NCBI GenBank assembly: GCA_041658955.1
Contig: JBAZZE010000003.1
Span: forward strand, 1 to 64,000
DNA from: UBA2283 sp041658955
GTDB taxonomy: Bacteria; Patescibacteriota; Microgenomatia; UBA12405
Direction of reading: 5' to 3'
DNA: 64,000 nucleotides
This document shows positions 10,213-19,538 of the stretch, one piece after another. The notes beneath the pieces were generated by a model. The model ran no database searches and was not told where the DNA came from. It was given only the letters and a program-made list of their open reading frames with translations. The stretch's first letter is position 1. Each line of letters starts with the position of its first letter. Position numbers and translations under genes: made by a program.

Positions 10213-13200
10213 TTATCTAAAGGTTGCTGAACCATTATTTATGATGCTTTTAATTTGGGTTTCGGTAAGGAGGTAGCCGTAATAGCGGAAGTCATCAATC
10301 TTCCCAGTGGCTTCTTCTGTACCATCACCATTGGAACCAAAGGCAAGATTATTATTAGTATTGGGAACTGTAAGGTTAGCAGTGCCACCCCAGGAACCAG
10401 TTAATAACTTACCATTGTGATAGAGGCGAATGGAGGAGTCGTCGCCACTAGTGTAAGCCACTGCGTAGTGGTTCCAGGTGCCAACATTGACGACATTTTG
10501 ATTACCACTATAGCAGTGGACACTGGTATTGACTACACAAAATTCTAAGGAACCATCGGAATAAATTTGAGTATACCAACCGTTACCACCGATATTTTTA
10601 CCAGCATAAGTGTCGTAGGTGCCGGCACCGGGAAGACTGGTTGGATTAAACCAGTAAGCAATAGAAAAACTGTCGCTTGAACCGATATCGAGTGAGCCTT
10701 TGGATTCAGATTCGGTTACGGCAGCTAGGTCATCGTTGCCGTCAAAATTAAGAGAACCATTGATTTTGCCACTAGCACCGTTGGTCCAAGCAGCTGCAGT
10801 TCCACTGTTACAAGTACCAAGAGAAGTTTGAGTACCGGCAGCACCGATGGAAATGACTCCGGTATAACCTGTGCCCATAGAGTTGTGAATTATGGATCCT
10901 TGGCATTCGTCAAACTTGTACCAGACTAGTGGACCGCCTTGATTGTAGTCAAGGCCAACTTGGGCAGGAGTACGGACATAATTGTAAATCCGGAGATCGT
11001 CAATATCGCCTTTCCAAGGATAGGTGACTCCGGTAGTATGAGCACCAATAGTGGCTCGAGTCGAGCTGAGGGCACCGGTATAGGCACCGAGGGCGGTATC
11101 AGTATCGGTGAGGAGGCCGTTACAATAATGAACCACCTTGCCGGCGGTTTGATCCCAAGACATAGCTATAAAAATATAACCAGTATCAGTCAGAGCGCAA
11201 TCAAGACTGGTTTCGTTAGTGGCAGCGGCAGTATAGAGAGTATTTAAACTTCCGTCAGAGGCTTTACGAATGGTGATCATATTATTTACATCGGCCCCGA
11301 TGGTAAGAACTTGATGTTGAACTCCATCTCCCCAGACACCGTCGCCAACCCTAAACCAGGCAGTGACAGTACCTTGGTTGCCACTAAAAAGGCTAGCAAG
11401 ATTGGCTGAATAGATATTTATATAATCGTTTGAGCCATCAAAATTTAGGGCCGAACCGTTTTTACCGGGAACCCAATCGTCACTGGTCATGCTTCCATTG
11501 GCAACACCGTTATTACCATTTCCAGAAGTGTCGGGGAGAGTAGAGGGAGTCCCAACATTGGTATCAAAATTCCATTCACCGATGGGAGCATTACAAAGAG
11601 CAGTATCGCCGGGAATACAGTATTTTAGACTGGTGGTAGTAGCACCAATGGTTTGAACAGTTTGGCCTGATTGAATGACTGAATTGCGATTATAGAGTTG
11701 TTTGATTTCATCAGAATTTAGGGCGTAATTGTAGACATTAACTTCATCAATTTTTCCGATTGTATAGTTGCCACCAGCGGGCTGAGTACCAATACGAAGA
11801 TTTTTGGCGTTAGCAGTCATCGTGGTATGGGTGGCTATTGTATTAGTACGGTCAACGCCATCAACATAGACTCGGCAGGATGTTCCGGTTTTGGCGGCTA
11901 CGAGGTGATGCCAAGTACTATCGGCAAGTACATATCCAGTGGCTGTATAGGTGTCATTAAAACCAGTAGTATTTGCAGTACGACAATAAACTTCGCCAGC
12001 ATTTCCAATTAGAAGGGCATAACCACCATCACTACTAGCGTCAGTTTTGGAAATAATATATTCATTGGTACCGCCACTACGAGAGACCCAAGCACTTAGG
12101 GTAAAGTCATCGGTAAAATCGAGATAATTATTGTCCGATATTTGGACATAATCACCACCATCAAAAGAGAGAGCTTGGTCGGAGCGACCGACAGTCCAGG
12201 CTGGGGAGGCGGTGCCAGCGCCGAAAGTACCAGTAAAATTATTTCCAGATGAATCGTTGGCTAGAGTGCCGGAATTTTCTTCAAACTTGAGATTGATTAT
12301 GGGGGTTAATGGTTTGCCATTACCCATGTCTTCCCTGATTTGGGATTTAGTACGGACATAATTATAAATTTTGACATCATCTAACTGAGCATTGACTGTA
12401 TTTACAGCAGCTCGTGATCCGATACGTAAGTTTTGACCACTGCTGGTGATAATAACCATACCAGTAGCACCAGTATCAAGGTGACCGTTGACATACAGAC
12501 TGGCAGCTCCATCACTGGTAATAGTGGCGCTAAGAAAAGACCAAGTGTCGAGGCTAAGAGTATTGGGTGAAGTAAGCTGAAGATAGGTTGAGCCATTGCC
12601 GATGCGAAGGCGAGGCGTGCGACTGCTTTGCCAACCTAGTGAATAACCAGCGTTGTTGTTAGTCCGGTCAATGACATAGACATCTCCTGGTGGGGTATCA
12701 AGAGGTCTAACCCAAGCAGAAAGGGTTACATTGCCGGTTAAGTTGAAATCAGTACTAGTCGACTCCAAATAATCATTGGAGCCATCGAAAGTTCCACCTT
12801 TACCGATTTTTCCAACTGAGCCGCCAGTGGGACCGGTACTGGCAGGACAGGAGCGGAGGTGGTGATCATATCCAGAACTGTCCATCGCGGTATTGGTGGA
12901 ACAATTATTATTCCAGGAAGCTTCTTCCATTTTCCAATGACCGATAGGGCCAGGGGCATAGTTATAAAGAATTTGCATTTCTGAGGGTGATAGGGATCGA
13001 TTATATAACCTAATATCATCGAGTAATCCCGAGAATTCACTACCACTATTACCTCGTCTGCCGATTAGTAGAGAGGTTGTAAGAGCCGTGGGGGCTTGAG
13101 TAACATTTGAGTTAAAGTAGCCAGTTTTTACTCCATTAACATAAAAAGTGGCTTTGTTTGTGGCTGAGTTATCAAAAACTACTGCAACGTGATACCAAGT

Positions 13201-15468
13201 ATTGGCAAAGACACTGTTACTTGAAGAACAAACAGAGGCGGCTTGATTATTTGTTTCGTAACATACTCGACCACCGGCTTGAAGGTAAAAATTGTAAGCG
13301 TTGGTTGTGTCACCTGAACCATCTTTGCTTATGATATATTCCTCACCTGCAGATAGATCATTACTATTGACCCAGGCACTGATAGTGAAATTTGTAGTTA
13401 CATCAAGGCTATTTGAGTCTACAGCAGTAGCGTAATCCGTTGTCCCATTGAGTGAAAGTCCAACTCCAAATTTGGAAAGAGTTGACCATTCTGGAGCAGA
13501 TGAACCGGCGGCAAAGGTAACTGTGTTGGTACCACCCGATGAGTCGATGACGGTTGTCCCGGTATTTTCATCCATTTTCCACCAACCAACGAGACCATTG
13601 GAAAGGGTGTCATTGAGGTCACGACCGACTTTGACACCACTATCGGCGTTATAACTGTTTTTTATTTGGGAGTCTGTTCGAGCATAATCGTAAAGTTTAA
13701 CCTCGTCAATAACTCCCTTAAATGCGGCAGTATTTCCGTCTGAACCTATTTGGAGATCTGAATTACTAGCGTATAAAGTATCACCACCTGTAGGTAAATT
13801 TGAACCACCTGTTAGATTTGAACCATTGACATAAATCTTAAGACTGGCCCCGTTCCTAACACCAACAACGTGATACCAGGTGTTTTTGGCCATAGTAAAA
13901 GTTGTGGGTCGAGTGAAAGCGTTGTAACCGGACCCTGAAGCGTTCACCCAGGCAAATGTAAACCTATTTTCGCTGGAGGTATAATCAGCTTGGAGTTCAT
14001 ACGATTCCCAAGGACTACCACCGTGTTTTTTCATAATAATAACTTCGCGGCCACCGGGGACTTCAGACGGCAAAGCGTGAAGATAGACCCAAGCCTCGAC
14101 TGACATGTTGGCCGAGGGCCGGAGAATACTATTGTCACCAGATTTAGTAAAACGATTTCCAAGACCATCAAATTGAAGAGCATTGTCATATTTCCCTATA
14201 GTCCAAGATGGCAAGGTGGTGGAAGTACCGCCGGTTTCAATAACGCCATCAAATCGATTAGGGCTAGAGTCATAGGCAGAAGTACCAATATTTTCATTGA
14301 ATTTCCAATAAGCGACTGGCTCAGTATTATTGTTTTCAGTGGGTATAGTGGCACTAAAAAATGTAGATGGTGAATTTTGGTTGTTGTGTTCGGTACTGAC
14401 CCAAGTGGTTGACCGGACGGATTTTGAAACACGAACTTCATCGATAAGACCATTGGCGTCTGTTGGCCAAGAAGTAGTGCCACCAAGCATAAAACTGGCT
14501 GACGATGAACCGGGATCGACGGTTCGACTAACTTCGGTGCCACCAACTGCACCATTGATATACATATAGTCAGTGTCAGATGTAGAGTTGTGAACACCGG
14601 TGATGTTGTACCAGGTTCCAGTAGTGACAGAGCCAGCACCACCGAAGGTGCCGTATTCACTACCGTTAATATAGCTGATGCCCATACTGGTAGTGTTGTC
14701 ATAAAAATACCAACCGGTACCATTTTCTTTACCTAACCAATCATGCCAGCCTAAGGAGGTAGCTTTGACCCAAAAACTGGCACTAAGATCAGTAACGGTT
14801 TGACCGTTTTTGCTGGGAAAGTTGCTACTTAAATTAGTATCAGTGCGAAAAAGATCTCCTGCTTGAGTAAAACTGGCAGCTGTACCAATTTTACCGGTAG
14901 CATTGCTCACTGTTCCGGAAATTGCCAAATGGTTGTTATTGCTAGTGGAATCATAGCGGGTAGTGCCAACCTCATTTAGATGCCAAACACCAACATAATT
15001 GCTGTCCCAAACATTATTTTTACCGAATTCGAAAGCAGCGTCATAGTCAGTGGCACCGGAATTTCCATAATAAATATAAATAGAGGTGTCGACGGTCGAG
15101 GAGAGGGTCCCAGAGTATTTGAAATATAATTCACCAGCATCAGTGGCAGAATCATAATAAACTACTTCACGAGGTAGCTCGGTAGTGCCATCACTTTTAG
15201 TGACTCGAATATCACGAGCATCAGTTTGATTGACATGGGCATGAAAATCTGCCGGAAGACTGGCGAGACTTACTAGGATAGGAAAATCAGTTTGGTCGGC
15301 AGAAACCTTGGTGTGGTCTATGGTTAGCATTAACCGATTGGTCCAACCAGTGTGATACCAAGCGGCTTCAACTGTGGTTGGTTTAGTTTGGATGCGAATT
15401 AAAACGACAATTCCAATCAGCAAAATTACGACAATGGTAAACAGGGTTTTATACGAGAACTTTTCCAC
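10213..15468 (-). CDS. Giant LamG-repeat surface protein (copy 3)
   Basis: The largest of the three, 1,751 residues and first in the tandem array. It has a membrane segment (about 5-26), a canonical DUF2341 domain (about 35-140, with YIYYGNSGATDYD) and seven LamG-like modules. Each module opens with W.[LFM][NDE]E-type strands (for example GVWHLNE, AYWKFNE, GWWKMDE). The two-cysteine linker reads KYCIPGDTALC. The GTG start at 15466-15468 lies 5 nt after a perfect -10 TATAAT (15474-15479), so the mRNA should begin at the start codon. Its DUF2341 sequence is more divergent than those of copies 1 and 2, suggesting it is the older member. Surface adhesion or glycan binding is inferred. Confidence 0.9.
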   Translation of the reverse strand: MEKFSYKTLFTIVVILLIGIVVLIRIQTKPTTVEAAWYHTGWTNRLMLTIDHTKVSADQTDFPILVSLASLPADFHAHVNQTDARDIRVTKSDGTTELPREVVYYDSATDAGELYFKYSGTLSSTVDTSIYIYYGNSGATDYDAAFEFGKNNVWDSNYVGVWHLNEVGTTRYDSTSNNNHLAISGTVSNATGKIGTAASFTQAGDLFRTDTNLSSNFPSKNGQTVTDLSASFWVKATSLGWHDWLGKENGTGWYFYDNTTSMGISYINGSEYGTFGGAGSVTTGTWYNITGVHNSTSDTDYMYINGAVGGTEVSRTVDPGSSSASFMLGGTTSWPTDANGLIDEVRVSKSVRSTTWVSTEHNNQNSPSTFFSATIPTENNNTEPVAYWKFNENIGTSAYDSSPNRFDGVIETGGTSTTLPSWTIGKYDNALQFDGLGNRFTKSGDNSILRPSANMSVEAWVYLHALPSEVPGGREVIIMKKHGGSPWESYELQADYTSSENRFTFAWVNASGSGYNAFTRPTTFTMAKNTWYHVVGVRNGASLKIYVNGSNLTGGSNLPTGGDTLYASNSDLQIGSDGNTAAFKGVIDEVKLYDYARTDSQIKNSYNADSGVKVGRDLNDTLSNGLVGWWKMDENTGTTVIDSSGGTNTVTFAAGSSAPEWSTLSKFGVGLSLNGTTDYATAVDSNSLDVTTNFTISAWVNSNDLSAGEEYIISKDGSGDTTNAYNFYLQAGGRVCYETNNQAASVCSSSNSVFANTWYHVAVVFDNSATNKATFYVNGVKTGYFNSNVTQAPTALTTSLLIGRRGNSGSEFSGLLDDIRLYNRSLSPSEMQILYNYAPGPIGHWKMEEASWNNNCSTNTAMDSSGYDHHLRSCPASTGPTGGSVGKIGKGGTFDGSNDYLESTSTDFNLTGNVTLSAWVRPLDTPPGDVYVIDRTNNNAGYSLGWQSSRTPRLRIGNGSTYLQLTSPNTLSLDTWSFLSATITSDGAASLYVNGHLDTGATGMVIITSSGQNLRIGSRAAVNTVNAQLDDVKIYNYVRTKSQIREDMGNGKPLTPIINLKFEENSGTLANDSSGNNFTGTFGAGTASPAWTVGRSDQALSFDGGDYVQISDNNYLDFTDDFTLSAWVSRSGGTNEYIISKTDASSDGGYALLIGNAGEVYCRTANTTGFNDTYTATGYVLADSTWHHLVAAKTGTSCRVYVDGVDRTNTIATHTTMTANAKNLRIGTQPAGGNYTIGKIDEVNVYNYALNSDEIKQLYNRNSVIQSGQTVQTIGATTTSLKYCIPGDTALCNAPIGEWNFDTNVGTPSTLPDTSGNGNNGVANGSMTSDDWVPGKNGSALNFDGSNDYINIYSANLASLFSGNQGTVTAWFRVGDGVWGDGVQHQVLTIGADVNNMITIRKASDGSLNTLYTAAATNETSLDCALTDTGYIFIAMSWDQTAGKVVHYCNGLLTDTDTALGAYTGALSSTRATIGAHTTGVTYPWKGDIDDLRIYNYVRTPAQVGLDYNQGGPLVWYKFDECQGSIIHNSMGTGYTGVISIGAAGTQTSLGTCNSGTAAAWTNGASGKINGSLNFDGNDDLAAVTESESKGSLDIGSSDSFSIAYWFNPTSLPGAGTYDTYAGKNIGGNGWYTQIYSDGSLEFCVVNTSVHCYSGNQNVVNVGTWNHYAVAYTSGDDSSIRLYHNGKLLTGSWGGTANLTVPNTNNNLAFGSNGDGTEEATGKIDDFRYYGYLLTETQIKSIINNGSATFR

Positions 15469-15481
15469 AACTAATTATAGT

Positions 15482-15889
15482 CTAGTAGAACACCACTTTG
15501 ACGGTTTGGGGAAGGTTTTGTTGGTTGTTACTGGCAGTGATAGTTGCTTTTAGGGCAGTGTTAGAAGACAGGTCAAAAACTGCTTTACCTGTATCATCAG
15601 TGGTAGTTTGAACTGAGGTAATAGAAACTTTAGGGGAGGAAGTAAGGCTAACTGTTTGGTTGGGGACACCTAGACCTCGACCATCAAGTAAAAAAACGGT
15701 AACCCGAATTTGTTCTTTACCATCAGCTTTGGCTTGGAGAGGAGAAGAAAAAAGATAGGAATTACCATATGCAACTGAGCTACTACTGCCAGCAGCCCGA
15801 CCCAAGAAAATAGTGGTACGAAAAACAAGAGCAAGTGAAGCTAGGAGAGTGAGAAGTAAAAAAATAATAATGACAATCGGTCGGCGCAT
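15482..15889 (-). CDS. Secreted Big_1-like Ig-domain protein
   Basis: 135 residues: a basic N-terminus (MRRP), a hydrophobic signal/anchor (about 5-25), then one Ig-like domain with ADGKEQIRVTVF, GRGLGVPNQTVSL and DDTGKAVF, ending VKVVFY. It is the paralogue of the protein at 598-1020. A -10 TATACT (15897-15902) lies 7 nt before the ATG, inside the stop region of the preceding gene, so it has its own leaderless promoter even though it is packed in an operon-like run with the surface genes. Likely an extracellular structural or adhesive domain (inferred). Confidence 0.8.
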   Translation of the reverse strand: MRRPIVIIIFLLLTLLASLALVFRTTIFLGRAAGSSSSVAYGNSYLFSSPLQAKADGKEQIRVTVFLLDGRGLGVPNQTVSLTSSPKVSITSVQTTTDDTGKAVFDLSSNTALKATITASNNQQNLPQTVKVVFY

Positions 15890-15892
15890 ATA

Positions 15893-16711
15893 TTAGAGTA
15901 TAGGGTATCTGGTAAGTGGATAGTAAAAAACCGCCGGTAAATATCGAGGTTGAGCGGTAGGGTGAAGGTAAAGATAAAGAAGATAAGCAAAAAGTAAAAC
16001 TGTGCTAAGAAATAAAGGAACAATAATTAAGATGTTAAATTGTTGAGGTAGGCTATAGGTAATGGTATTGGATTTGGGACTAGCTAGAGTAGCAAAATCA
16101 ACGGTACTAAAAAGTCGATAATCACTACTGAGTGAGGTAGGAATATTAAGATTATAGTTACCGTTAATATCGGTTTTGGTAGAAAATACCGGTAATCCAA
16201 AAGCTTGGGCTGGAACTGGAAGAATAGGAGCCTTGGCGTTGGTTTGGTAGAGGAAGACATTGATAGTTGAAAAAGGAATGCTTTGTCCTGAGGCGGCAGT
16301 AGTACTGTTGGCTTTTATGGTTTCCGAATCGATAGTGATAGTGGGAGGGAGAATAATTGGTCCAATATTGGTGAGATAGTTGGTATCAGGTGGGGGTGGA
16401 ACACAGACTGGGTTGGTGTGGCGGAGGTCATCATCGACTGCTAAGAGGCATAATTCTCCCGGATTTCTAGGAATAATGATGCGATCGAACTCGAAGTAGC
16501 CATTTTCCTTGGCATAAGTAACATCATAGACTTTGGAACTACTCAATTCGACTCGAGCTAGGGGAGAGGTAAAGCCATAAATGGCAACTCGACTTTCTTC
16601 AATTGAACCAGAAACGGTGACTCCCTTTTGAGCTGAAGAAGCGGCAACACTTAGATGTGGGGAAAAGGTACCAACAATTAAAGTGAAGGCTGCAAAAAAA
16701 TATTTAAGCAT
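15893..16711 (-). CDS. Membrane-anchored secreted protein, unknown function
   Basis: 272 residues with a signal peptide (about 1-23, ending in a VAASSAQ region), a beta-rich extracellular part, and one C-terminal membrane helix (about 226-247), then a short basic tail. The extracellular part resembles carboxypeptidase-regulatory/Ig-type modules, for example SGSIEESRVAIYGF and the later TDINGNYNLNIP, a typical strand pair in such folds. A -10 TACAAT (16718-16723) lies 6 nt before ATG. It follows the DUF916-like gene and probably belongs to the same surface-assembly group. The family is not recognised with certainty. Confidence 0.72.
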   Translation of the reverse strand: MLKYFFAAFTLIVGTFSPHLSVAASSAQKGVTVSGSIEESRVAIYGFTSPLARVELSSSKVYDVTYAKENGYFEFDRIIIPRNPGELCLLAVDDDLRHTNPVCVPPPPDTNYLTNIGPIILPPTITIDSETIKANSTTAASGQSIPFSTINVFLYQTNAKAPILPVPAQAFGLPVFSTKTDINGNYNLNIPTSLSSDYRLFSTVDFATLASPKSNTITYSLPQQFNILIIVPLFLSTVLLFAYLLYLYLHPTAQPRYLPAVFYYPLTRYPIL

Positions 16712-16729
16712 TAATTAATTGTACACAGA

Positions 16730-17710
16730 TTAGCGATCTTTGTACTTTTTCTTCAAGGCTTCTAGCTCTTTCTCTAGTTCTTCGACTTGACCATCATCTT
16801 CATGTTTTGGTGCGGGCTGTTGACGTCTAACTAGGGTGTAGATGACATAAGCAAGAATGAGAGCGGTGATGACTAGAGCAATTAGTCTCCATGGTATTAC
16901 CCAGAAGAATAGAGTAGCAGAGATAGCTTGACCGGTAGTGCCATAACCAGCATTGAGAGTGGCAGTGTAACGTCCAAACAGCCATTTACGATTGAGAGTG
17001 TTTTCAAATCCACGAGCGGTGTTGGGGAAAATATTGGTAAGGTTAAGGGGGAGATCGGCAGTCTTACCACCGAGCCAGTTTTTGATAGCGATGCTTCCGG
17101 CGGGGGTGACATGAATATCGGAAAGATTAGCAACAATAGTTTTAAAATTAATTGGTCCAAATTCGGAAAAGCCTGGTGCAGAAAATTCAGTGACACGAGC
17201 GTCTTCTTTAATATCACCTGGTACAGTGATGTAGATCAAAGTACCGACATTAGTTTCGATAAAAGAACCGGTTTCAGTAAGTACGGATTCGTTTTTGGGA
17301 CTGTGGAGAATCATAGAATAATGTCCACCGGAAAGTGCATCGTCAGGAGCAATTATGGTCATCATGATGGATCTGGTTTCACCGGGTTTTAGGCGAAAAC
17401 TAGTGGGTGAGAGATGGATCCAGGAAGAAGCAGCCCAACGATTACTGCTTTCGTCAAGATTTTCAAGTTGGAGTGGAGTACCTTCACTATCAGTAACGAT
17501 AAAGTCTTTGCTGGTAGTGGTGATAACTCTTTCAGTCTTGGATTCGTTACGGATTTTTAGTTCTTTAGTGACGGTTTCGCCGGGTTTGAGGGTAACTTCG
17601 AGTCGGGGAGGAATAGCACTAAGACCAGTAGCTGATTGAGCCTGAACATTAGTAGTGGTAAGTAATGAACTTCCGAAAAGAATTAGTAGGGGGAGGATTA
17701 TTTTTTTCAT
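16730..17710 (-). CDS. DUF916-like surface chaperone/scaffold protein
   Basis: 326 residues: a signal peptide ending near VQAQ (25), two immunoglobulin-like halves, a membrane helix (about 270-292) and a charged C-terminal coiled coil (EELEKELEALKKKYKDR). The first half has the pattern PPRLEVTLKPGETVTKELKIRN...LKPGETRSIMMTI, typical of DUF916/WxL-interacting and related pseudo-pilin chaperone folds. Its ATG is 1 nt after the stop of the upstream gene (TAAAATG), so translation is probably coupled to the secreted partner encoded before it. Inference: it holds or presents a neighbouring surface protein at the membrane. A similar protein without a signal peptide lies at 23485-24315. Confidence 0.75.
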   Translation of the reverse strand: MKKIILPLLILFGSSLLTTTNVQAQSATGLSAIPPRLEVTLKPGETVTKELKIRNESKTERVITTTSKDFIVTDSEGTPLQLENLDESSNRWAASSWIHLSPTSFRLKPGETRSIMMTIIAPDDALSGGHYSMILHSPKNESVLTETGSFIETNVGTLIYITVPGDIKEDARVTEFSAPGFSEFGPINFKTIVANLSDIHVTPAGSIAIKNWLGGKTADLPLNLTNIFPNTARGFENTLNRKWLFGRYTATLNAGYGTTGQAISATLFFWVIPWRLIALVITALILAYVIYTLVRRQQPAPKHEDDGQVEELEKELEALKKKYKDR

Positions 17711-17711
17711 T

Positions 17712-19196
17712 TTAGAAGGTGGCAGTCGCTGTATAAACTAATTTACTTTCATAATTACCAGCTCCTTGGGTGGTTGAAGCGGTAGCTCGGTAACAAACAT
17801 AGGCTCGTTCAGTAGCAGAAGGAGTGGTGACATTTTTCATAATTTCTTTAGCATTAGCAGTACCGTTTCCAAATGGTCGATAACCAGATTGATAGTTGAA
17901 GATGGTTGTACCAACATTTATGTTGTGCATGGTGTAACCCCAACCGGAAGCGGTATAGGTACTCCATAGAGCAGGAGTGGTAGTGGTACAACCGGCACCA
18001 TTACAATCGGTATCAGGAAGGGTGTCTCCATCGGCAATATTTTGCATGGGACCATCTTCATAGACAGTGACCACATAACCATTATTAGCATTGGTGACAC
18101 AAGAAAGTCGTTGGGCCAGATCGTTGGGTCCGGCTAGGACAAGAGAACCATAGGCCACGGCGGTAGCGGTAGTATTACCGGCATTTGTACCGAAGGCTGA
18201 AAGTCCACAGGGGGTAGCACCGACACCGACTCCGGTGGCATCGATGATAAAGGTAAGAGTTGGGTCAATAGTAGCAGTCACCCGAACTGACTCGACAACT
18301 GCGATTTTACCTTGGGCAGTATCAGCGTCGATTACCAATGAACCACTATCTAGGTGTCTGACATAGAAAGTGTAGACATCAGCATTTCCTTCAAAAGCGA
18401 CCGTGTGGTTGGGAGAAGGATTGATAAGCTGGCTACCGGTGGCTAGGTCAGCTCCAATGGCCATAGAATAGCCAACACCGACTTGGTTGGTACCACCAAC
18501 TCCGAGGTAACAAGAGATAATGTGATAAGAACTACCATTAACAACTGTGGTTGTGCCAACACTATAAGCAGTGGTAACCCCAATTCCCCAGTTGGGACAG
18601 GTAACGTCAGTGACTTTTAGCCTTGTGCCCAGACCATTGGCGGTTGAAGATGGAGTAGTAGCACCAAGATCAAAACCATTTTGATCGGGAATACCATCGT
18701 TGTAAAGTTCACCAGTAGAGCTGGTAGCTTTGAGTAAGAATTGCCAAAAACCGCCAGCAGCGTTTGATTGGGGAGTAAGACTAATAGTGTGAATAGCGGA
18801 ACGAGTAGCAATAATGGCAGCGTTGATGAAAGCATTGCTTTGACCAATAGCGGTGTTTAACTCGATAGTTTGAGTATTACCAATGTCTTGAACGACATAT
18901 TTAGTGAGAGGTCCGCTGATACCAACTCCAACTCCAGTGGTACCAATGGCAATAGTATCGCCGACAAAAAGGTTGTTGGTAGTATTGCTAGGTAGTCCAG
19001 TGCTACCAACTTTAATGATGGAATCTCCAGTAGTAATAGGAGCGCTAATTCGGCCAAAATAAGATAGCTGAGAATTACTTAAAGTATCCTTGACAGAAGA
19101 TGGTGGAAGAGAGCGGACTTTTTGTGGTTTAAAAATAGCAAATGTACCAAAAGCTACCAACAAAATGGGTACTAAAATAACTAGTCGTCGTTTCAT
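17712..19196 (-). CDS. Secreted surface protein with C-terminal WxL/coat-like domain
   Basis: 494 residues beginning with a signal/anchor (MKRRLVILVPILLVAF). The middle is Gly/Thr/Val-rich beta structure. The last 200 residues carry conserved cysteines (CGLS, LSCVT, DTDCNGAGC, YVCY) and end QGAGNYESKLVYTATATF. The end of the protein at 24318-25052 matches this layout (TRCDLGNC, then TTQAAGSYQSAIIFTA), so the two share a domain. Both genes are followed directly by a DUF916-like gene, which suggests a two-component surface pair. A promoter TTGACA-17-TATCTT (19228-19256) lies upstream with a 31-nt untranslated leader, unusually long for this region. Exact family is uncertain. Confidence 0.75.
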   Translation of the reverse strand: MKRRLVILVPILLVAFGTFAIFKPQKVRSLPPSSVKDTLSNSQLSYFGRISAPITTGDSIIKVGSTGLPSNTTNNLFVGDTIAIGTTGVGVGISGPLTKYVVQDIGNTQTIELNTAIGQSNAFINAAIIATRSAIHTISLTPQSNAAGGFWQFLLKATSSTGELYNDGIPDQNGFDLGATTPSSTANGLGTRLKVTDVTCPNWGIGVTTAYSVGTTTVVNGSSYHIISCYLGVGGTNQVGVGYSMAIGADLATGSQLINPSPNHTVAFEGNADVYTFYVRHLDSGSLVIDADTAQGKIAVVESVRVTATIDPTLTFIIDATGVGVGATPCGLSAFGTNAGNTTATAVAYGSLVLAGPNDLAQRLSCVTNANNGYVVTVYEDGPMQNIADGDTLPDTDCNGAGCTTTTPALWSTYTASGWGYTMHNINVGTTIFNYQSGYRPFGNGTANAKEIMKNVTTPSATERAYVCYRATASTTQGAGNYESKLVYTATATF

Positions 19197-19227
19197 TAAT
19201 TATTGAACAAAATTTGCCTAATAATTA

Positions 19228-19256
19228 AAGATATGTCCTATTTAGACTTGTGTCAA
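19228..19256 (-). promoter_or_regulatory. Promoter of the 17712-19196 gene
   Basis: On the minus strand a perfect -35 TTGACA (19251-19256) is followed by a 17-nt spacer and a -10 TATCTT (19228-19233). The -10 ends 31 nt before the ATG. The -35 overlaps the arm of a 10-bp inverted repeat (19255-19264 with 19287-19296). Confidence 0.6.
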
Positions 19257-19296
19257 TGGGTGGGTAGTCTTTATATAGTGAACTTTCCCACCCATT
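19255..19296. repeat. 10-bp inverted repeat (AATGGGTGGG)
   Basis: AATGGGTGGG at 19255-19264 is perfectly complementary to 19287-19296, with a 22-nt loop. It separates the island at 19.4-21.2 kb from the surface operon and touches the -35 box. It has no U-run on the minus side, so a terminator role is unproven. Confidence 0.6.
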
Positions 19297-19356
19297 TTGT
19301 AAGTAATATAGTAGTAGTTAAGACAATTATTAGTTTTTTCGAAGCTATTTTATCTT

Positions 19357-19376
19357 TTCTCGATGTAAATCGAGAA
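19357..19376. repeat. Hairpin TTCTCGAT/ATCGAGAA
   Basis: A perfect 8-bp stem with a GTAA loop, flanked by partly complementary AT-rich sequence. It lies downstream of the hammerhead on the minus strand and may help end or stabilise the transcript of the 19539-19946 gene. Confidence 0.55.
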
Positions 19377-19413
19377 TAAAATCAAAATTGGTACAGTTTT
19401 TTTATTAAGAAAA

Positions 19414-19475
19414 ATATGCTTTCGGTCCGGTGGACACTGGACTTCATCAGCCCCGATAAACGGGATAGCATGACC
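19414..19475 (-). ncRNA. Type III hammerhead ribozyme
   Basis: Read on the minus strand, the complete hammerhead core is present in type III order. Stem III is AUGCU (19471-19467) with AGCAU (19420-19416). The cleavage nucleotide is A at 19466 (CUA context). Stem I is a 5-bp hairpin (19465-19461 with 19455-19451). CUGAUGA follows at 19450-19444. Stem II is GUCC (19442-19439) with GGAC (19428-19425). GAAA is at 19423-19420. The first stem II pair is A-C instead of the usual G-C, the only deviation I see. It lies about 65 nt after the stop of the 19539-19946 gene, so it would cut that 3' UTR. Confidence 0.8.
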
Positions 19476-19520
19476 ACCTCCAGGGGATTCTCAAAAATCG
19501 AGAATTTACCCTAGGGGTGG
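19474..19520 (-). ncRNA. Long hairpin directly upstream of the hammerhead
   Basis: The arms CCACC..CC.AGGG..ATTCTC and their complement pair over about 20 nt around a short AAAAATC loop. On the minus strand this hairpin ends where stem III of the hammerhead begins, so the ribozyme would leave a 3' end protected by this structure after cleavage (inference). Confidence 0.5.
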
Positions 19521-19538
19521 AGAGCGTGTAGAGGAGGA

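Noticed and set aside
1184..15468. Sortase-anchored LPXTG proteins
   Set aside because: No LPXTG or similar C-terminal sorting signal with a hydrophobic tail is present; the giants end in a plain beta strand.
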